The notes under the pieces: model-generated
The model's database searches: none
What the model saw: only the letters and a program-made list of their open reading frames with translations
What the model was told of the DNA's origin: nothing
Shown here: piece after piece, positions 1 through 9,190 of the stretch
How the letters are laid out: every line of letters begins with the position of its first letter
Position numbering within the stretch: position 1 is the stretch's first letter
Source: Planctomycetota bacterium
GTDB taxonomy: Bacteria > Planctomycetota > Planctomycetia > Pirellulales > Pirellulaceae
Direction of reading: 5' to 3'
Assembly: GCA_026692865.1 (NCBI GenBank)
Contig: JAPLNI010000055.1
Location: 26,619-90,618 of the forward strand
Length of the DNA: 64,000 nucleotides
Made by a program: the position numbers and the translations under genes

Positions 1-65
1 AAGCCGAACAAGAAAGCTTAGAAAGCACTGCTCCAAAAACCAACCTAGGATGATCTAAGTCCTGG

Positions 66-192
66 TGATTTGTCCAACTCCAAAAACTGGTAAGCTGAAT
101 TCGTAAGAATTCATAGGTCAATGAAAACAATGGCGGAAGCTGATGTTTTCAGATGTCTTACGATATCTGCTTCAGGTACAGACCCAGTTGGG
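66..192. repeat. Dispersed hairpin repeat, copy 1
   Basis: Intergenic structured repeat. Hairpin A has arms TGAATTC (96-102) and GAATTCA (107-113) around loop GTAA. Hairpin B has arms CAGATGTC (150-157) and GATATCTG (162-169) around loop TTAC, which is GTAA on the other strand; its only non-Watson-Crick pair is G-T. Outside these, TGTCCAACT near 71 and AGTTGGGCA near 186 could pair as an outer stem. The same three parts recur at six other places in the window. Function unknown. Confidence 0.75.
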
Positions 193-271
193 CACAGCCT
201 ATCAAAAAGCTTACAATAAGAGTTAGTTCGATAACAAATAGTTGTTGCTAACACGTGCTCGAGGAAAAGCG

Positions 272-754
272 ATGCGACCAGAGTTGCCCGATTATGGAGT
301 CTACTTGCAGTGGCCACAGGAAGGATCAGGTTGGATTCATCCTGACGATATTGCGATCGCCGAAGGGTTGATTCCAAGTGATCGCGTTTTCTTGCGAGAG
401 TCCTTTGATGGAATGTACTACCATCTTCGCTATGGCGACACACATATCCGAGTATTGCCATCGATGTGGCATGTAGTGCAAGGTGAAGGCTTTCTCATCG
501 GTGATCATGTCGAGATTCGTTCTCGCAACGATCAAAATATGCCCGGAGTAGGTGTGGTTTCGGAGATTCGATTTGCTCAAGAACCGCAGCGTAGTCATTA
601 CACCGTTGTGCAGCGCGAGTTCCCGCTCCCCACGCATTTTCACTCAGAAGATCTCATTAATCAGACGTCACATGAACGACTCAGTGAACCAAGAACTGAG
701 CACCCGCCGCAGCGCATGTCGCCAACAAGTGACGTGGATTATCTGAAGCTGTAA
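272..754 (+). CDS. Hypothetical protein, about 160 aa
   Basis: Not recognised as a named family. The N-terminal half (YGVYLQWPQEGSGWIHPDD, then VFLRESFDGMYYHLRYG) is compact and beta-rich, resembling small conserved proteins of unknown function; the last 50 residues are polar and Pro/Ser-rich, probably disordered. No signal peptide or membrane segment. I chose the ATG at 272 because a GAGG ribosome site lies about 8 bases upstream; an in-frame TTG at 242 would add 10 residues that look like leader sequence. It stands alone between a repeat and the groEL terminator. Confidence 0.7.
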   Translation: MRPELPDYGVYLQWPQEGSGWIHPDDIAIAEGLIPSDRVFLRESFDGMYYHLRYGDTHIRVLPSMWHVVQGEGFLIGDHVEIRSRNDQNMPGVGVVSEIRFAQEPQRSHYTVVQREFPLPTHFHSEDLINQTSHERLSEPRTEHPPQRMSPTSDVDYLKL

Positions 755-1066
755 TTCGGGGCGGCCGAAGATCGCAATAGGTTTGGCTCCCCGGCATTCT
801 TGAAGTTGCTTCAAGACGCTTGCTTTGTCGAGTTCTCTTCAAAAATGGCTTGCAATCTTTTCATGATATTACTTCTGGCAAAGTAGACGGCCCCTTCATC
901 ACCCCACCGTAAGGCTGCCCTATCCAGCATGGATCAATAACAACTCGCGACCCTGCGATTCCGTCGGATAATTTTTTGGGGACTAACTTATCTTCGCTTC
1001 GGTATCGGAGTTTGCCTTTGCTCCCTTTAATCAGGTACTGAATGCGTGGCGTACAAACTTGAAACG

Positions 1067-1096
1067 AAAAAAGCCAACCCATGAGGGTTGGCTTTT
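1067..1096 (-). terminator. Intrinsic terminator of groEL
   Basis: On the minus strand the 12-base arms AAAAGCCAACCC and GGGTTGGCTTTT enclose loop TCAT and run into a T tract. It lies about 90 bases past the groEL stop codon in the direction of groEL transcription. The rest of the 755-1187 gap holds nothing else that I recognise. Confidence 0.9.
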
Positions 1097-1187
1097 GGAT
1101 TCAAACAAAATGCTTTGCTTACCTTAGCTTGACAGTAGCTTTGATTTTGTCGCGGCTACTTGTTTGCAAAGTGAAGATTCGACTCGC

Positions 1188-2813
1188 TTAGTACATGTCG
1201 TGGTCGCCGCCGTGTCCGCCTTTGCCACCCTTGTCCGACTTGGGCTTCTCGGCGATGAGGGCATCGCTGGTTAAAAGCAGTGTTGCAACCGATGCAGCGT
1301 TGGCGAGTGCTGTACGTGTGACCTTGGTTGGGTCGATAACGCCAGCTTTGACCATGTCTTCGTAGACGTTCGTTAGTGCGTTGTAGCCATTGTTACCTTT
1401 GGCTTCAGCAACGCGTTCGCAAACGATACCACCATCTTGACCAGCGTTGGCCGAGATCATGGTTAGTGGAGCACGGCAAGCTCGGATGATGATCTTGTAG
1501 CCAACGAGTTCGTCTTGCGACAAATCTTCGCTTGGCTTGACCGAAGTCGAAGCTCGAAGCAACGCTACACCACCGCCAGGAAGAATGCCTTCTTCGATCG
1601 CAGCGCGAGTTGCGTGCAAAGCATCTTCAACGCGAGCCTTCTTCTCTTTGACTTCGCTTTCAGTCGCACCGCCAACGTTAACCTTGGCAACACCGCCAGC
1701 AAGCTTCGCGAGTCGTTCTTCCAACTTCTCGCGATCGTAGTCGCTAGTTGTGTTTTCGATTTCGCGACGGATTTGATCGATTCGAGCCTTGATTTCCGAG
1801 CTCTTTCCGGCACCTTCGATGATGGTGGTGTTGTCTTTATCGATGATGATTTTCTTCGCACGACCGAGGTCAGCGAGAGTCAGCGTATCTAGTTTGCGTC
1901 CAAGTGCTTCGAAGACTGGAGTCGCATTGGTGAGGATTCCAATGTCTTCCATCATTGCCTTGCGTCGATCGCCGTATCCAGGAGCTTTGATAGCAGCAAT
2001 TTGCAGAGTACCACGCAGACGATTGATAACGAGCGTCGCAAGAGCTTCACCTTCGACATCTTCAGCGATGATCAAAAGTGGCTTGCCTTGTTGAACGACT
2101 TGCTCAAGAACAGGAACCAAGTCCTTGATGTTCGTGATCTTCTTTTCGAAGACAAGAATGTAAGCGTCTTCGAGAATCGCTTCCATGGTGGCCGAGCTAG
2201 TTACGAAGTATGGCGATAGGTAACCGCGATCGAACTGCATGCCTTCCACAAACTCAAGTTCATCTTGCAAGCTCTTGCCTTCGTCAACAGTTACAACTCC
2301 GTCCTTACCAACTTTCTCCATTGCGTCAGCAAGAAGATTTCCGATGGCACGATCGTTGTTAGCAGCGATTGAGGCTACGTTTGCCATTTCGCTCTTGTCT
2401 TTGATCTTGATCGACATCTTATGGAGCTTTTCAGTGATGTCGGCAACAGCCTTCTCAATGCCAAGCTTCATTTGGATTGGATTAACGCCAGCGACGACCG
2501 CTTTCAAGCCTTCGTTGAAAATCGCTTCGGCCATGACGGTTGCAGTGGTTGTTCCGTCACCGGCTACGTCGCTCGTCTTGCTCGCAACTTCGCGAACCAT
2601 TCGAGCACCAATGTTTTCGTATACGTCTTCTAGTTCAATTTCCTTAGCAACAGTGACACCGTCCTTGGTGACGGTTGGGCTGCCGAAGCTCTTCTGTAGA
2701 ATGACGTTTCGACCACGAGGTCCGAGAGTCACCTTGACGGCGCGTGCTAGTTGGCTGACACCACGGCGAATTGCTTCGCGAGCTTCTTGATCAAAGGCAA
2801 TAATTTTTGGCAT
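1188..2813 (-). CDS. groEL: Chaperonin GroEL (60 kDa)
   Basis: Subunit of the double-ring cytosolic chaperonin that encloses and refolds proteins with ATP, capped by GroES. 541 residues, the normal family length. The ATP site GDGTTT is at residues 85-90, with the apical and equatorial domains intact and colinear. The C-terminal tail is Gly/Lys/His-rich ([13 protein letters not shown]) instead of the classic GGM repeats. It follows groES with a gap of about 60 bases on the same strand, forming the usual groES-groEL operon, and is closed by a strong terminator. No CIRCE inverted repeat was found upstream of the operon, so HrcA control is not supported here. Confidence 0.98.
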   Translation of the reverse strand: MPKIIAFDQEAREAIRRGVSQLARAVKVTLGPRGRNVILQKSFGSPTVTKDGVTVAKEIELEDVYENIGARMVREVASKTSDVAGDGTTTATVMAEAIFNEGLKAVVAGVNPIQMKLGIEKAVADITEKLHKMSIKIKDKSEMANVASIAANNDRAIGNLLADAMEKVGKDGVVTVDEGKSLQDELEFVEGMQFDRGYLSPYFVTSSATMEAILEDAYILVFEKKITNIKDLVPVLEQVVQQGKPLLIIAEDVEGEALATLVINRLRGTLQIAAIKAPGYGDRRKAMMEDIGILTNATPVFEALGRKLDTLTLADLGRAKKIIIDKDNTTIIEGAGKSSEIKARIDQIRREIENTTSDYDREKLEERLAKLAGGVAKVNVGGATESEVKEKKARVEDALHATRAAIEEGILPGGGVALLRASTSVKPSEDLSQDELVGYKIIIRACRAPLTMISANAGQDGGIVCERVAEAKGNNGYNALTNVYEDMVKAGVIDPTKVTRTALANAASVATLLLTSDALIAEKPKSDKGGKGGHGGDHDMY

Positions 2814-2875
2814 GGATTAACGGGCTCCAATGAGGATGTTTCTGTTGTTTGAATTGAGGGGTGAATGAGTTCGAC

Positions 2876-3193
2876 TTAGCCGAGAACCGCGAGAACTTCG
2901 CTTTCGTTCATCAACAAGTATTCTTCGCCATCGACATCGATCTGCTCACCGGCGTAGCTTGTGAAAAGGACTTTGTCTCCGGCTTTCACTTGAAGCGGAG
3001 CACGGGTGCCGTTATCGAGGACGCGGCCGTCGCCGGTGGCAATAATGACGCCACGAGTTGGCTTGTCTTTGGCCGAATCTGGAAGAAGAATCCCGCCGGC
3101 AGTGCGTTCCTCGGAAGCCTCCCGCTGAACAACCAAACGATCACCCAAAGGAACTAACTTTACCTTTGACTTGTCTTTTACTGCCGCAGCCAT
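2876..3193 (-). CDS. groES: Co-chaperonin GroES (10 kDa)
   Basis: Lid of the GroEL chamber. About 105 residues with the hallmark [12 protein letters not shown] start of the beta-barrel, a mobile loop ([18 protein letters not shown]) that contacts GroEL, and the C-terminal [14 protein letters not shown] chose the ATG at 3193, which has GGAGGG about 8 bases upstream, over the TTG one codon earlier. The N-terminus has about 8 extra charged residues ([10 protein letters not shown]) before the conserved core. First gene of the groES-groEL operon. Confidence 0.97.
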   Translation of the reverse strand: MAAAVKDKSKVKLVPLGDRLVVQREASEERTAGGILLPDSAKDKPTRGVIIATGDGRVLDNGTRAPLQVKAGDKVLFTSYAGEQIDVDGEEYLLMNESEVLAVLG

Positions 3194-3656
3194 CAACGAA
3201 CCCTCCAGTACATGGACCCAAAAAGCGAAAAATTTCCGCGCCGGGCTCCCCCTTGATAATCGGAGAATCCAACACGAGTCGATATTCGAAAATCGGCCAG
3301 ACCAGCGTCAAAACGACACCGCCATCTGGCATCGCCGCTCATTACGCAAAACGCGTGCCGGGTTTTGAAACTACCCGTCAACCGACTTTCGGGTTTTTCC
3401 TGAACTGAGATTCTGCGAATTGAAATCAGCGGAATAAACTAAGGCGTTTCTCGAGAAATACGTGCTAATTCCTTTGTTCGAGCGGTTGGGTTACTTTTCG
3501 ATTTTGAGTCACCGGTAATCGGTTTTCGCCCGGAGTACACGATTTAGGACGGGTGAGTCTGTCAAATTGGCAATTGGCAAGTTACTATTGGCGTTACGTA
3601 GATTTTCGCCAAAAGTTAGCGGATCCTAAGTTGGCTTATTGGTCGACGCATGAGTT
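3194..3656. other. Upstream region of groES, no gene
   Basis: Non-coding stretch between divergent genes. I looked for the CIRCE motif (TTAGCACTC and its inverse) and did not find it, and no convincing sigma-70 or heat-shock promoter could be assigned by eye. Short open frames here are not protein-like. Confidence 0.5.
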
Positions 3657-3802
3657 CTTCGTCCAACTTATAGTGATGGGTGGCTAAATTCGTAAGAATT
3701 CAAAAGTCGGCGGAAATTCCCAAAATTGCGCCGTCGGCAGATGTCTTATGGTCTTATGTGATGTCTGCTGCGAGTCAACCATAGGTTTAAGTCTGGACGA
3801 AG
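3657..3802. repeat. Dispersed hairpin repeat, copy 2 (with outer stem)
   Basis: Most complete architecture of the repeat. Outer arms CTTCGTCCAACTTA (3657-3670) and TAAGTCTGGACGAAG (3788-3802) are complementary apart from one bulge. They enclose hairpin A (TAAATTC, loop GTAA at 3692-3695, GAATTCA; one mismatch) and hairpin B (CAGATGTC at 3738-3745 with GATGTCTG downstream), whose stem holds two G-T pairs and a longer loop. This would fold as a three-way junction. Confidence 0.7.
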
Positions 3803-3861
3803 CACTGTCAACATAAGCCACTACAAACGCTACAGCCCGCGACACTTTTGCAATTTAGATT

Positions 3862-4818
3862 ATGCCGATTCGAGTAACATGCCAATGTGGTGCGAGCCTA
3901 TCCGTTCCAGATGCTATGGCAGGGAAAAATGGAAAGTGCCCAAAGTGCGGTGCGGTAATCAAAATCCCCCAGGCGTCTCCAATCGTCAGGCCAGCTAAAG
4001 GCATCCCCGCCGCCGAACAAAAGGAGAACGTTGCGAAGGTATCGCCGCAATCTTCTCGGGCGACGCCGTCAACCGGTAACGCTCCTGGAGCGTTACCAAA
4101 AAGTAAAGCCCCTGAAAAAGTGGTTGCATCAGGTGCTCTAGACCAACTGTTTTCAGACGCTGGCCTTGATAAGCAACCTGCTCAAACTTGCCCCGGATGC
4201 AAGGTCGAGATCGCACCAGGTGCCGCAATTTGCGTCGCTTGCGGCCTGAACCTCACAACCGGCGAGATGCTCAAGGGGTTTAAGGTCGTAGGCGAAGAGG
4301 AAGATCAAGCTCCAAAGTTCAATAATTATCAGCTCAATCGAGCGGCCAAATCGATCAAAAAAGAACAAGCTGAAGAACTCGAGTTGCGTTTTGTTGGGGC
4401 TCCTTGGTGGGTTTCTCTCGCAGTCGTTTTCGGAATCATAACGATCATCATTTTTGGTGTGATCTACGTCGACGGAATGGGGTCCGGGGAAGAAGGAGCT
4501 TCGTTCAAAGCATCGGCTAAATCGTTTGAAGGACGGGTGCAACGACAACCGCCACTTACGCTCCTAATCTTTGTTTGTTTTTTGGTAAGCGGCATGGTCG
4601 TCACCATGGCCACGTCTGCGATTCAGGCATCTGCCTTTAAAAAGAGTTGGAAGATAGGGTTGCTAACGCTAATTCCGGGATACGCTTTGTATTACAGTGT
4701 CGCAGCTCGTAAGAAATTGCGATCAACTTCAAAGATCCTTTGGATTTGGACAGCTGTTTTCGCTGTTTTTTCCGTACTGTTGTTCACGTCCAAAGCCTAC
4801 CGCATTTTTACCGGGTAG
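3862..4818 (+). CDS. Double zinc-ribbon membrane protein, unknown function
   Basis: 318 residues. The N-terminus carries a planctomycete-style zinc ribbon (CQCG at residues 8-11, then CPKCG near 27-31); a second ribbon follows a Pro/Ser-rich linker (CPGC near 113 and CVACG near 126). The C-terminal half has about four hydrophobic segments (starting with WWVSLAVVFGIITIIIFG, later LTLLIFVCFLVSGMVV and ILWIWTAVFAVFSVLLF). The ribbons would sit in the cytosol and the helices in the inner membrane. Role unknown; the ribbon type is common in planctomycete membrane proteins. It is a single gene. Confidence 0.85.
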   Translation: MPIRVTCQCGASLSVPDAMAGKNGKCPKCGAVIKIPQASPIVRPAKGIPAAEQKENVAKVSPQSSRATPSTGNAPGALPKSKAPEKVVASGALDQLFSDAGLDKQPAQTCPGCKVEIAPGAAICVACGLNLTTGEMLKGFKVVGEEEDQAPKFNNYQLNRAAKSIKKEQAEELELRFVGAPWWVSLAVVFGIITIIIFGVIYVDGMGSGEEGASFKASAKSFEGRVQRQPPLTLLIFVCFLVSGMVVTMATSAIQASAFKKSWKIGLLTLIPGYALYYSVAARKKLRSTSKILWIWTAVFAVFSVLLFTSKAYRIFTG

Positions 4819-5013
4819 TTTTGCATTTGTTTCCAACCATTTTTTCGATTCGCTGTTTTGATTTTGTACAGCGATTTTATTTCAGTAGTGAGTTTTGTTT
4901 CATAAAGAGTTACATCGGGGACTTGAGTGCCCCGGCTGTGGCGTCTAACCTATTAAGATGGCGAGTGTGCGCCTGTTTCGATATTTTTAAGTTGATTAAT
5001 CGCAGTTAAATTC

Positions 5014-5373
5014 ATGAGTAACAAACGTCGAATCATTGTCTCGGACGAAGGTGCCATTTGTGTTGTTCGGTTTGTCGATAAGAAAATTGTCGACTCGGCC
5101 AGCATCGAACAACTTGGAGAAGAGCTGAACTCGTTGGTCTTGGTCGATAAAAAATCTGTTTTGCTTCTGAATTTCGAAGGTGTTGAATTTATGTCTAGCG
5201 CTGCTCTCAACAAGATGATTTCGTTGAACAGCAAGTTAAAGGCAGTGCAGGGGCGATTAAAGCTTTGTAATCTTCGGGCTGAAATTAAAGAAGTCTTTAC
5301 GATCACGCGACTTGATCGAGTGTTCGATATTCGAAAGACTGAGCCTGAAGCGATTGCAGCATTCAAGCTGTAA
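5014..5373 (+). CDS. STAS-domain anti-sigma factor antagonist
   Basis: 119-residue single STAS domain of the SpoIIAA/RsbV type. Such proteins bind an anti-sigma kinase and release the sigma factor; phosphorylation on a conserved Ser switches them off. The segment FEGVEFMSSAALNKM places the acceptor Ser at about residue 61-62. The next gene, 32 bases downstream, encodes a matching HATPase kinase, so the two probably form a partner-switch pair. No sigma factor lies beside them. The first residue is well placed at ATG 5014. Confidence 0.9.
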   Translation: MSNKRRIIVSDEGAICVVRFVDKKIVDSASIEQLGEELNSLVLVDKKSVLLLNFEGVEFMSSAALNKMISLNSKLKAVQGRLKLCNLRAEIKEVFTITRLDRVFDIRKTEPEAIAAFKL

Positions 5374-5405
5374 TCGTTACCGCCACCTCTCCTAGGAGCC
5401 TCGCG

Positions 5406-5939
5406 ATGAATTCGAAGGTTGGAGAAGCACATCACGAAAGTTGTTACCTGCTTACGGAAGCCCCGTGCAAAGAGGCGTTGATGTTCGTACCCACTCAAGA
5501 CGCGATGTCATGGTGCCTCCAACGAGCGATCCCCAGCGATCTCGACGTAGGTCATGAACAAATCGAGTCGCTGATGACTGAACTTGAAAAGGCATCTTGG
5601 GATGGGCGTGATCTTTTTCATGTTCGCATGGCAGTGGAAGAAGCCGTAGTAAATTCAATTGAGCACGGCAACAAGCGAGACACTTCCAAGATTGTGCAAC
5701 TCGATTTTCGAGTCTCTCCAGAGCTTTGCTATATTGACATCATCGACCAGGGAGAGGGTTTCGATCCTGACGCACTTCGAGACTGCACCGACGAAGAATT
5801 TGTCGATAAGCCCCGTGGGCGCGGTGTGATGCTTATCAAAGAACTCATGAGCGAAGCCGTTTACAACGAGAAGGGGAATCGGCTCACAATGATTCGCAAA
5901 CGAAATGACCCGGCTTTTGAAATTCGCGACGAGGGGTAA
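5406..5939 (+). CDS. RsbW-like serine kinase / anti-sigma factor
   Basis: 177-residue GHKL ATPase of the RsbW/SpoIIAB type. The N box (EEAVVNSIEHG), the G1 box (DQGEGFDP) and the G2 box (GRGVMLIK) are all present. The family binds a sigma factor and phosphorylates the STAS antagonist, here very likely the protein encoded just upstream. The ATG at 5406 has AGGAG about 10 bases upstream. The first 45 residues are longer than in minimal RsbW and contain Cys and His (ESCYLLTEAPC). Partner sigma factor not in the window. Confidence 0.88.
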   Translation: MNSKVGEAHHESCYLLTEAPCKEALMFVPTQDAMSWCLQRAIPSDLDVGHEQIESLMTELEKASWDGRDLFHVRMAVEEAVVNSIEHGNKRDTSKIVQLDFRVSPELCYIDIIDQGEGFDPDALRDCTDEEFVDKPRGRGVMLIKELMSEAVYNEKGNRLTMIRKRNDPAFEIRDEG

Positions 5940-6023
5940 GCTCTTCGCCAAAGCTGATTCTCAAGTTGGCTCCCGCGAGTTCTTCGTGTTCGCTATACTC
6001 TCAACGAGTAATGCCATAACATA

Positions 6024-6096
6024 CGGCCCGTAGCTCAACGGTTAGAGCAGGAAACTCATAATTTCTTGGTTCTCGGTTCGAATCCGGGCGGGCCGA
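6024..6096 (+). tRNA. tRNA-Met (CAT)
   Basis: 73-base cloverleaf. The acceptor arms CGGCCCG (6024-6030) and CGGGCCG pair fully, the D stem is GCTC/GAGC, the anticodon stem GGAAA/TTTCT holds loop CTCATAA with anticodon CAT, and the T loop is TTCGAAT. The fully paired position 1-72 (C-G) argues against initiator tRNA. CCA is not encoded. A tRNA-Ile with a modified CAT anticodon cannot be fully excluded by eye. Confidence 0.93.
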
Positions 6097-6135
6097 TTGT
6101 TTGATTACCTACCATTATGATGCTAGACATTATGA

Positions 6136-6776
6136 ATGAGCGCAGCAAAACAGTTACAACAAATCGCAATCAACGACTATCTGCGTGGTGAGGTTGGGGC
6201 AAAGCAAAAGCACGAATACATAGACGGTTCCGTGTATGCGATGGTTGATGCTTCCAACAATCACAACCTCATTGCGACCAACGCGACCGTCACACTCGGC
6301 GGACAACTTCGTGGCAAGCCTTGCAGGGTTTTTAATTCCGACGCAAAGATTCGCGTCCACAATTCAAGAGGTCTTCGTTTTATCATCCGGACCTCTCGGT
6401 TGTTTGCGAGCCGAATCCCGAAAATGATTCATTTCATGACTTGCCTGTTGTTGTCGTTGAGGTGATCTCGGCCTCTACCTGGCGAACGGACGAGTACGAG
6501 AAACGAGAGTCCTATCAGATGATCGAATCTTTGAGTGTCTACATCCTTGTCGAGCAAAAAGCACCTGCGGTTTTGGTCTATCGACGATGCGAAAACGGTT
6601 TTGTTGCCGAATCATATCTCGGACTTGATTCAGTTATACCGCTACTAGAAATCGATTGTAATTTGGCACTCGGTGACGTTTATGCAAACGCGGTATTCCC
6701 TTCAGCGGAGCAAGTTCGCGAACAGCAAGAGCACTTCGAACTGACTGGTGAACTGCCTGTCGAGTTTGTGTTTTAA
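6136..6776 (+). pseudogene. Uma2-family (DUF820) nuclease-like gene, frameshifted
   Basis: Two open frames together give one Uma2/DUF820 protein of about 210 residues, a family with a PD-(D/E)XK nuclease-like fold, often multicopy and of uncertain role. The first frame carries KHEYIDGSVYAM and FNSDAKIRV; it then reads nonsense after the T tract at 6378-6381. Reading one base earlier from there restores FYHPDLSVVCEP and PVVVVEVISASTWRTDEYEK, as expected. One missing T (4 for 5) therefore explains the break. It could be a true inactivating mutation or a sequence error. It begins 40 bases after tRNA-Met. Confidence 0.85.
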
Positions 6777-6871
6777 GAAAGACCATCGAGCGTTTGGCCT
6801 TTTCTGAGTCTCGGGCGCTAGCTTTGAAGTCGCGCTTTTGGGCATTCGAGACGCTTCGGTCTGCGGATTTT

Positions 6872-6923
6872 CGTGCTCGTGCTCCTGCTCGAATTCGGTC
6901 TTTCGATTACGAACACGAGCACG
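6872..6923. repeat. CGTGCTCGTG inverted repeat
   Basis: Arms CGTGCTCGTG (6872-6881) and CACGAGCACG (6914-6923) are exact inverses around a 32-base spacer that itself contains GAATTC. It lies in the 326-base gap between the Uma2 pseudogene and the convergent AP2-like gene and could terminate transcription from either side, though no T tract follows. The rest of this gap shows nothing else. Confidence 0.6.
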
Positions 6924-7102
6924 TTTCTTGATCCGGTCTTCCAAAATGCGCAACTTCAAAAGACGTTAGACGTATTTAAACGACTAGCTATCCGCTTGCG
7001 CAGGAACTTCCACTCAAGCGGCTAACGCCTGCGGCTCAATACTTGAAGCCTTGCCGTAACAAACGCCCGAACCAACCTTGCAACTCTTGGCGACTGGCTC
7101 AG

Positions 7103-7636
7103 CTACTTTGCAGCTTTCTTTCTCGCAGCTTTCTTTTTGGTAGCGGTGGGCGATTTACCTGCGGCTTTTTGCTTTTCGTATAAGCTAATTAGCTTTTCGC
7201 GGTCTGTTGATCGCTTTTTTCTGGCAAGGACTGCGAGTTCTAGAGCGCCCGTCTTTCCGTGCTTACTGATCGAAAAAGCGATCTTTCTGCGGCTTTTGTC
7301 TTCTTCTACCCACGATGCGCAGTACGCGAAATATTCATTGTTGGACCAAATGGTGTCTACGCTTTTAGCAAGGTGTACTCCGACGTACCCTGTGGAGTTT
7401 CTATCGGTTAAAATATTTCTAGTACTATGTTGGTTTGAAGGTCCGTACTGAGCGATCAGTTCAGCGTACCGAGCCTCAGCTGCGACAAGTGCCTTACGCT
7501 TCCCACCGTAAGCCTTATCCGCGAAAAATTCATTGATTCGTTTCCCCTTACGACATATTCGAACAAGAAAACCTACCCGTGCTCCGGTGTCTGGTTCGAA
7601 GCGAGTGATTCCTTTGCTTACACTGTAGAATGGCAT
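7103..7636 (-). CDS. Tandem AP2-like DNA-binding protein with Lys-rich tail
   Basis: 177 residues. Two segments resemble AP2/ERF DNA-binding domains: residues about 10-64 (VGFLVRICRKGKRINEFF, then KAYGGKRKALVAAEARYAEL) and about 80-145 (STGYVGVHL, YFAYCASWVE, KHGKTGALELAVLARK). The C-terminus (SPTATKKKAARKKAAK) is a histone-H1-like basic tail that would add non-specific DNA contact. No nuclease domain is attached, unlike bacterial AP2-HNH homing enzymes. Family assignment is from motif pattern only. Single gene; a DNA-binding regulator or nucleoid-type protein is the likely role. Confidence 0.72.
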   Translation of the reverse strand: MPFYSVSKGITRFEPDTGARVGFLVRICRKGKRINEFFADKAYGGKRKALVAAEARYAELIAQYGPSNQHSTRNILTDRNSTGYVGVHLAKSVDTIWSNNEYFAYCASWVEEDKSRRKIAFSISKHGKTGALELAVLARKKRSTDREKLISLYEKQKAAGKSPTATKKKAARKKAAK

Positions 7637-7798
7637 AGTAGTAGCTCAACGATCAAATGATGAATGGAAATAAGTCTAAAAAACAGGCATCGCTTTGAAA
7701 CAAATAGATGCACCGAAGTTTAATTTATCAATTCTTTTTCGTTTATCAAGTCCGTCGATGCAAGACTCGAACAATCAAGAGCCAGAACAGTTTTTCCA

Positions 7799-8992
7799 GT
7801 GAGTGATTCGAAATCCAAAAATCCAAAAATTACATTTGTAATTCCATCTTTGTCCGGTGGCGGTGCCGAGCGACAAATGAGTTACTTGGTGAATCACTCG
7901 GCTTCTTCAGGTTACGCCTGCACATTGCTGACGCTCTCTGATACGCATGATGACCGGTACGAAATCGACCCAAGGGTGGTTCGTGTCGGGCTTGACGCAA
8001 TCGCTCAAAGCGGTGGATTATGGGACTCGATTATTTCGAATCGGCAACGAGTGAAGTTGTTGCGAGAAGCGATCGCTGATAGCGGTGCAACGGCTGTCGT
8101 CAGTTTTTGCGATCGAATGAACATTATGACTTTGGCTGCGCTTCGATGTTCACAACTCAAGAATGTTCGTATTGCGATTTGCGAACGCAGTGACCCTCGT
8201 CAACAAAGATTGGGTTGGGCTTGGGAGTTGCTACGGCGGATCTACTATCGGCGGTGTAACACTTGCGTGGTGCAAACGAATGCGATCGCAGAGTATCTTC
8301 AGCCAATTGTCGGCCGTGACAAGCCGATGCATATTATCCCGACAGCAATCCAAACAACGCAAAGCACGCGAACTCTCGCACAAAATGTTGTACAAGCACA
8401 TGTAAGTGGAACAACGCTTAATGATGTTCGTTTGCGTTCAAAGCGATTGCTCTATGTTGGACGATTATCGCATGAAAAAGGGGTTGATCGGTTGCTGAAA
8501 GCTTGGTCGCAAATCTTTATCAATCATCCCGAATGGCGTTTAGTGATTGCGGGAGAAGGCCCCGAGAAAGAACGATGGCTTCGAACAGCATCCACAGATG
8601 ACCGGATGGCAAAGGTCGCGTCGTCCATTAATTGGCTGGGGTGGGTTTCCGATGTGCGATCATTGATGGCTTCTTGCGAAGCGTTTGTGCTGCCTAGTCG
8701 ATACGAGGGGTTTCCCAACTCGCTCGTTGAGGCGATGGACAGCAGTCTGCCTTGCGTCGCGACAGACTGCTCGGCATCGATCATTGAAATCATCCCAGAC
8801 GACCAGACCGGGTTACGAGTCGCGAACGATTCCGAGGGGATTGTCACAGGGCTTTCCAAGCTCATGAGTGAGGGGGCTCTCCGCAATCAATTTCGGGAAA
8901 AGGCGAAGTTAAGCGTTGCCAAGTTCTCCTGGCCCGCAGTAAGTAGATCCTGGGACAATGTTTTAGCTTCGTTAACCGTTTCGCTTTGTTAA
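7799..8992 (+). CDS. GT4-family glycosyltransferase
   Basis: 397-residue retaining glycosyltransferase of the GT-B fold, transferring a sugar from a nucleotide-sugar donor onto a surface glycan or lipid carrier. Seen: the N-terminal IPSLSGGGAERQM acceptor-side loop; the donor-domain segment LLYVGRLSHEKGVDRLLKAW; and the donor-binding EGFPNSLVEAM with both Glu residues. The start is GTG at 7799 with no strong ribosome site, so the N-terminus is uncertain by a few residues. No other glycan genes are adjacent; the nearest are the WecA-type transferase and UDP-glucose dehydrogenase at 16-19 kb. Confidence 0.9.
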   Translation: MSDSKSKNPKITFVIPSLSGGGAERQMSYLVNHSASSGYACTLLTLSDTHDDRYEIDPRVVRVGLDAIAQSGGLWDSIISNRQRVKLLREAIADSGATAVVSFCDRMNIMTLAALRCSQLKNVRIAICERSDPRQQRLGWAWELLRRIYYRRCNTCVVQTNAIAEYLQPIVGRDKPMHIIPTAIQTTQSTRTLAQNVVQAHVSGTTLNDVRLRSKRLLYVGRLSHEKGVDRLLKAWSQIFINHPEWRLVIAGEGPEKERWLRTASTDDRMAKVASSINWLGWVSDVRSLMASCEAFVLPSRYEGFPNSLVEAMDSSLPCVATDCSASIIEIIPDDQTGLRVANDSEGIVTGLSKLMSEGALRNQFREKAKLSVAKFSWPAVSRSWDNVLASLTVSLC

Positions 8993-9070
8993 TCGCGACA
9001 TCATCATTCCAGCTATGATACTCGGGTTGGCTTATGGACGAATGACCAAGTCGCAGGGCATAATCACGAT

Positions 9071-9190
9071 TGCTTTGTCCAGATTAAACACTTGGGTCAG
9101 CAACCGAAGCAGATGTCGTAAGACATCTGAAGACCTTATCTTTTGCTTTTATTTCAAACTACGTCTGAATTCTTACGAACTCAGCCACCC
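9071..9190. repeat. Dispersed hairpin repeat, copy 3
   Basis: Starts with the outer-arm sequence TGCTTTGTCCAGATTAAA (9071). Hairpin B is perfect: CAGATGTC (9110-9117), GTAA, GACATCTG (9122-9129). Hairpin A is CTGAATTC (9165-9172), TTAC, GAACTCAG (9177-9184) with one mismatch. The order B then A shows that this copy is inverted relative to copies 1 and 2. It fills most of the 8993-9345 gap, in which I see nothing else of note. Confidence 0.75.

Noticed and set aside
3194..3861. CIRCE element upstream of groES
   Set aside because: No TTAGCACTC with matching inverse was found in the region.
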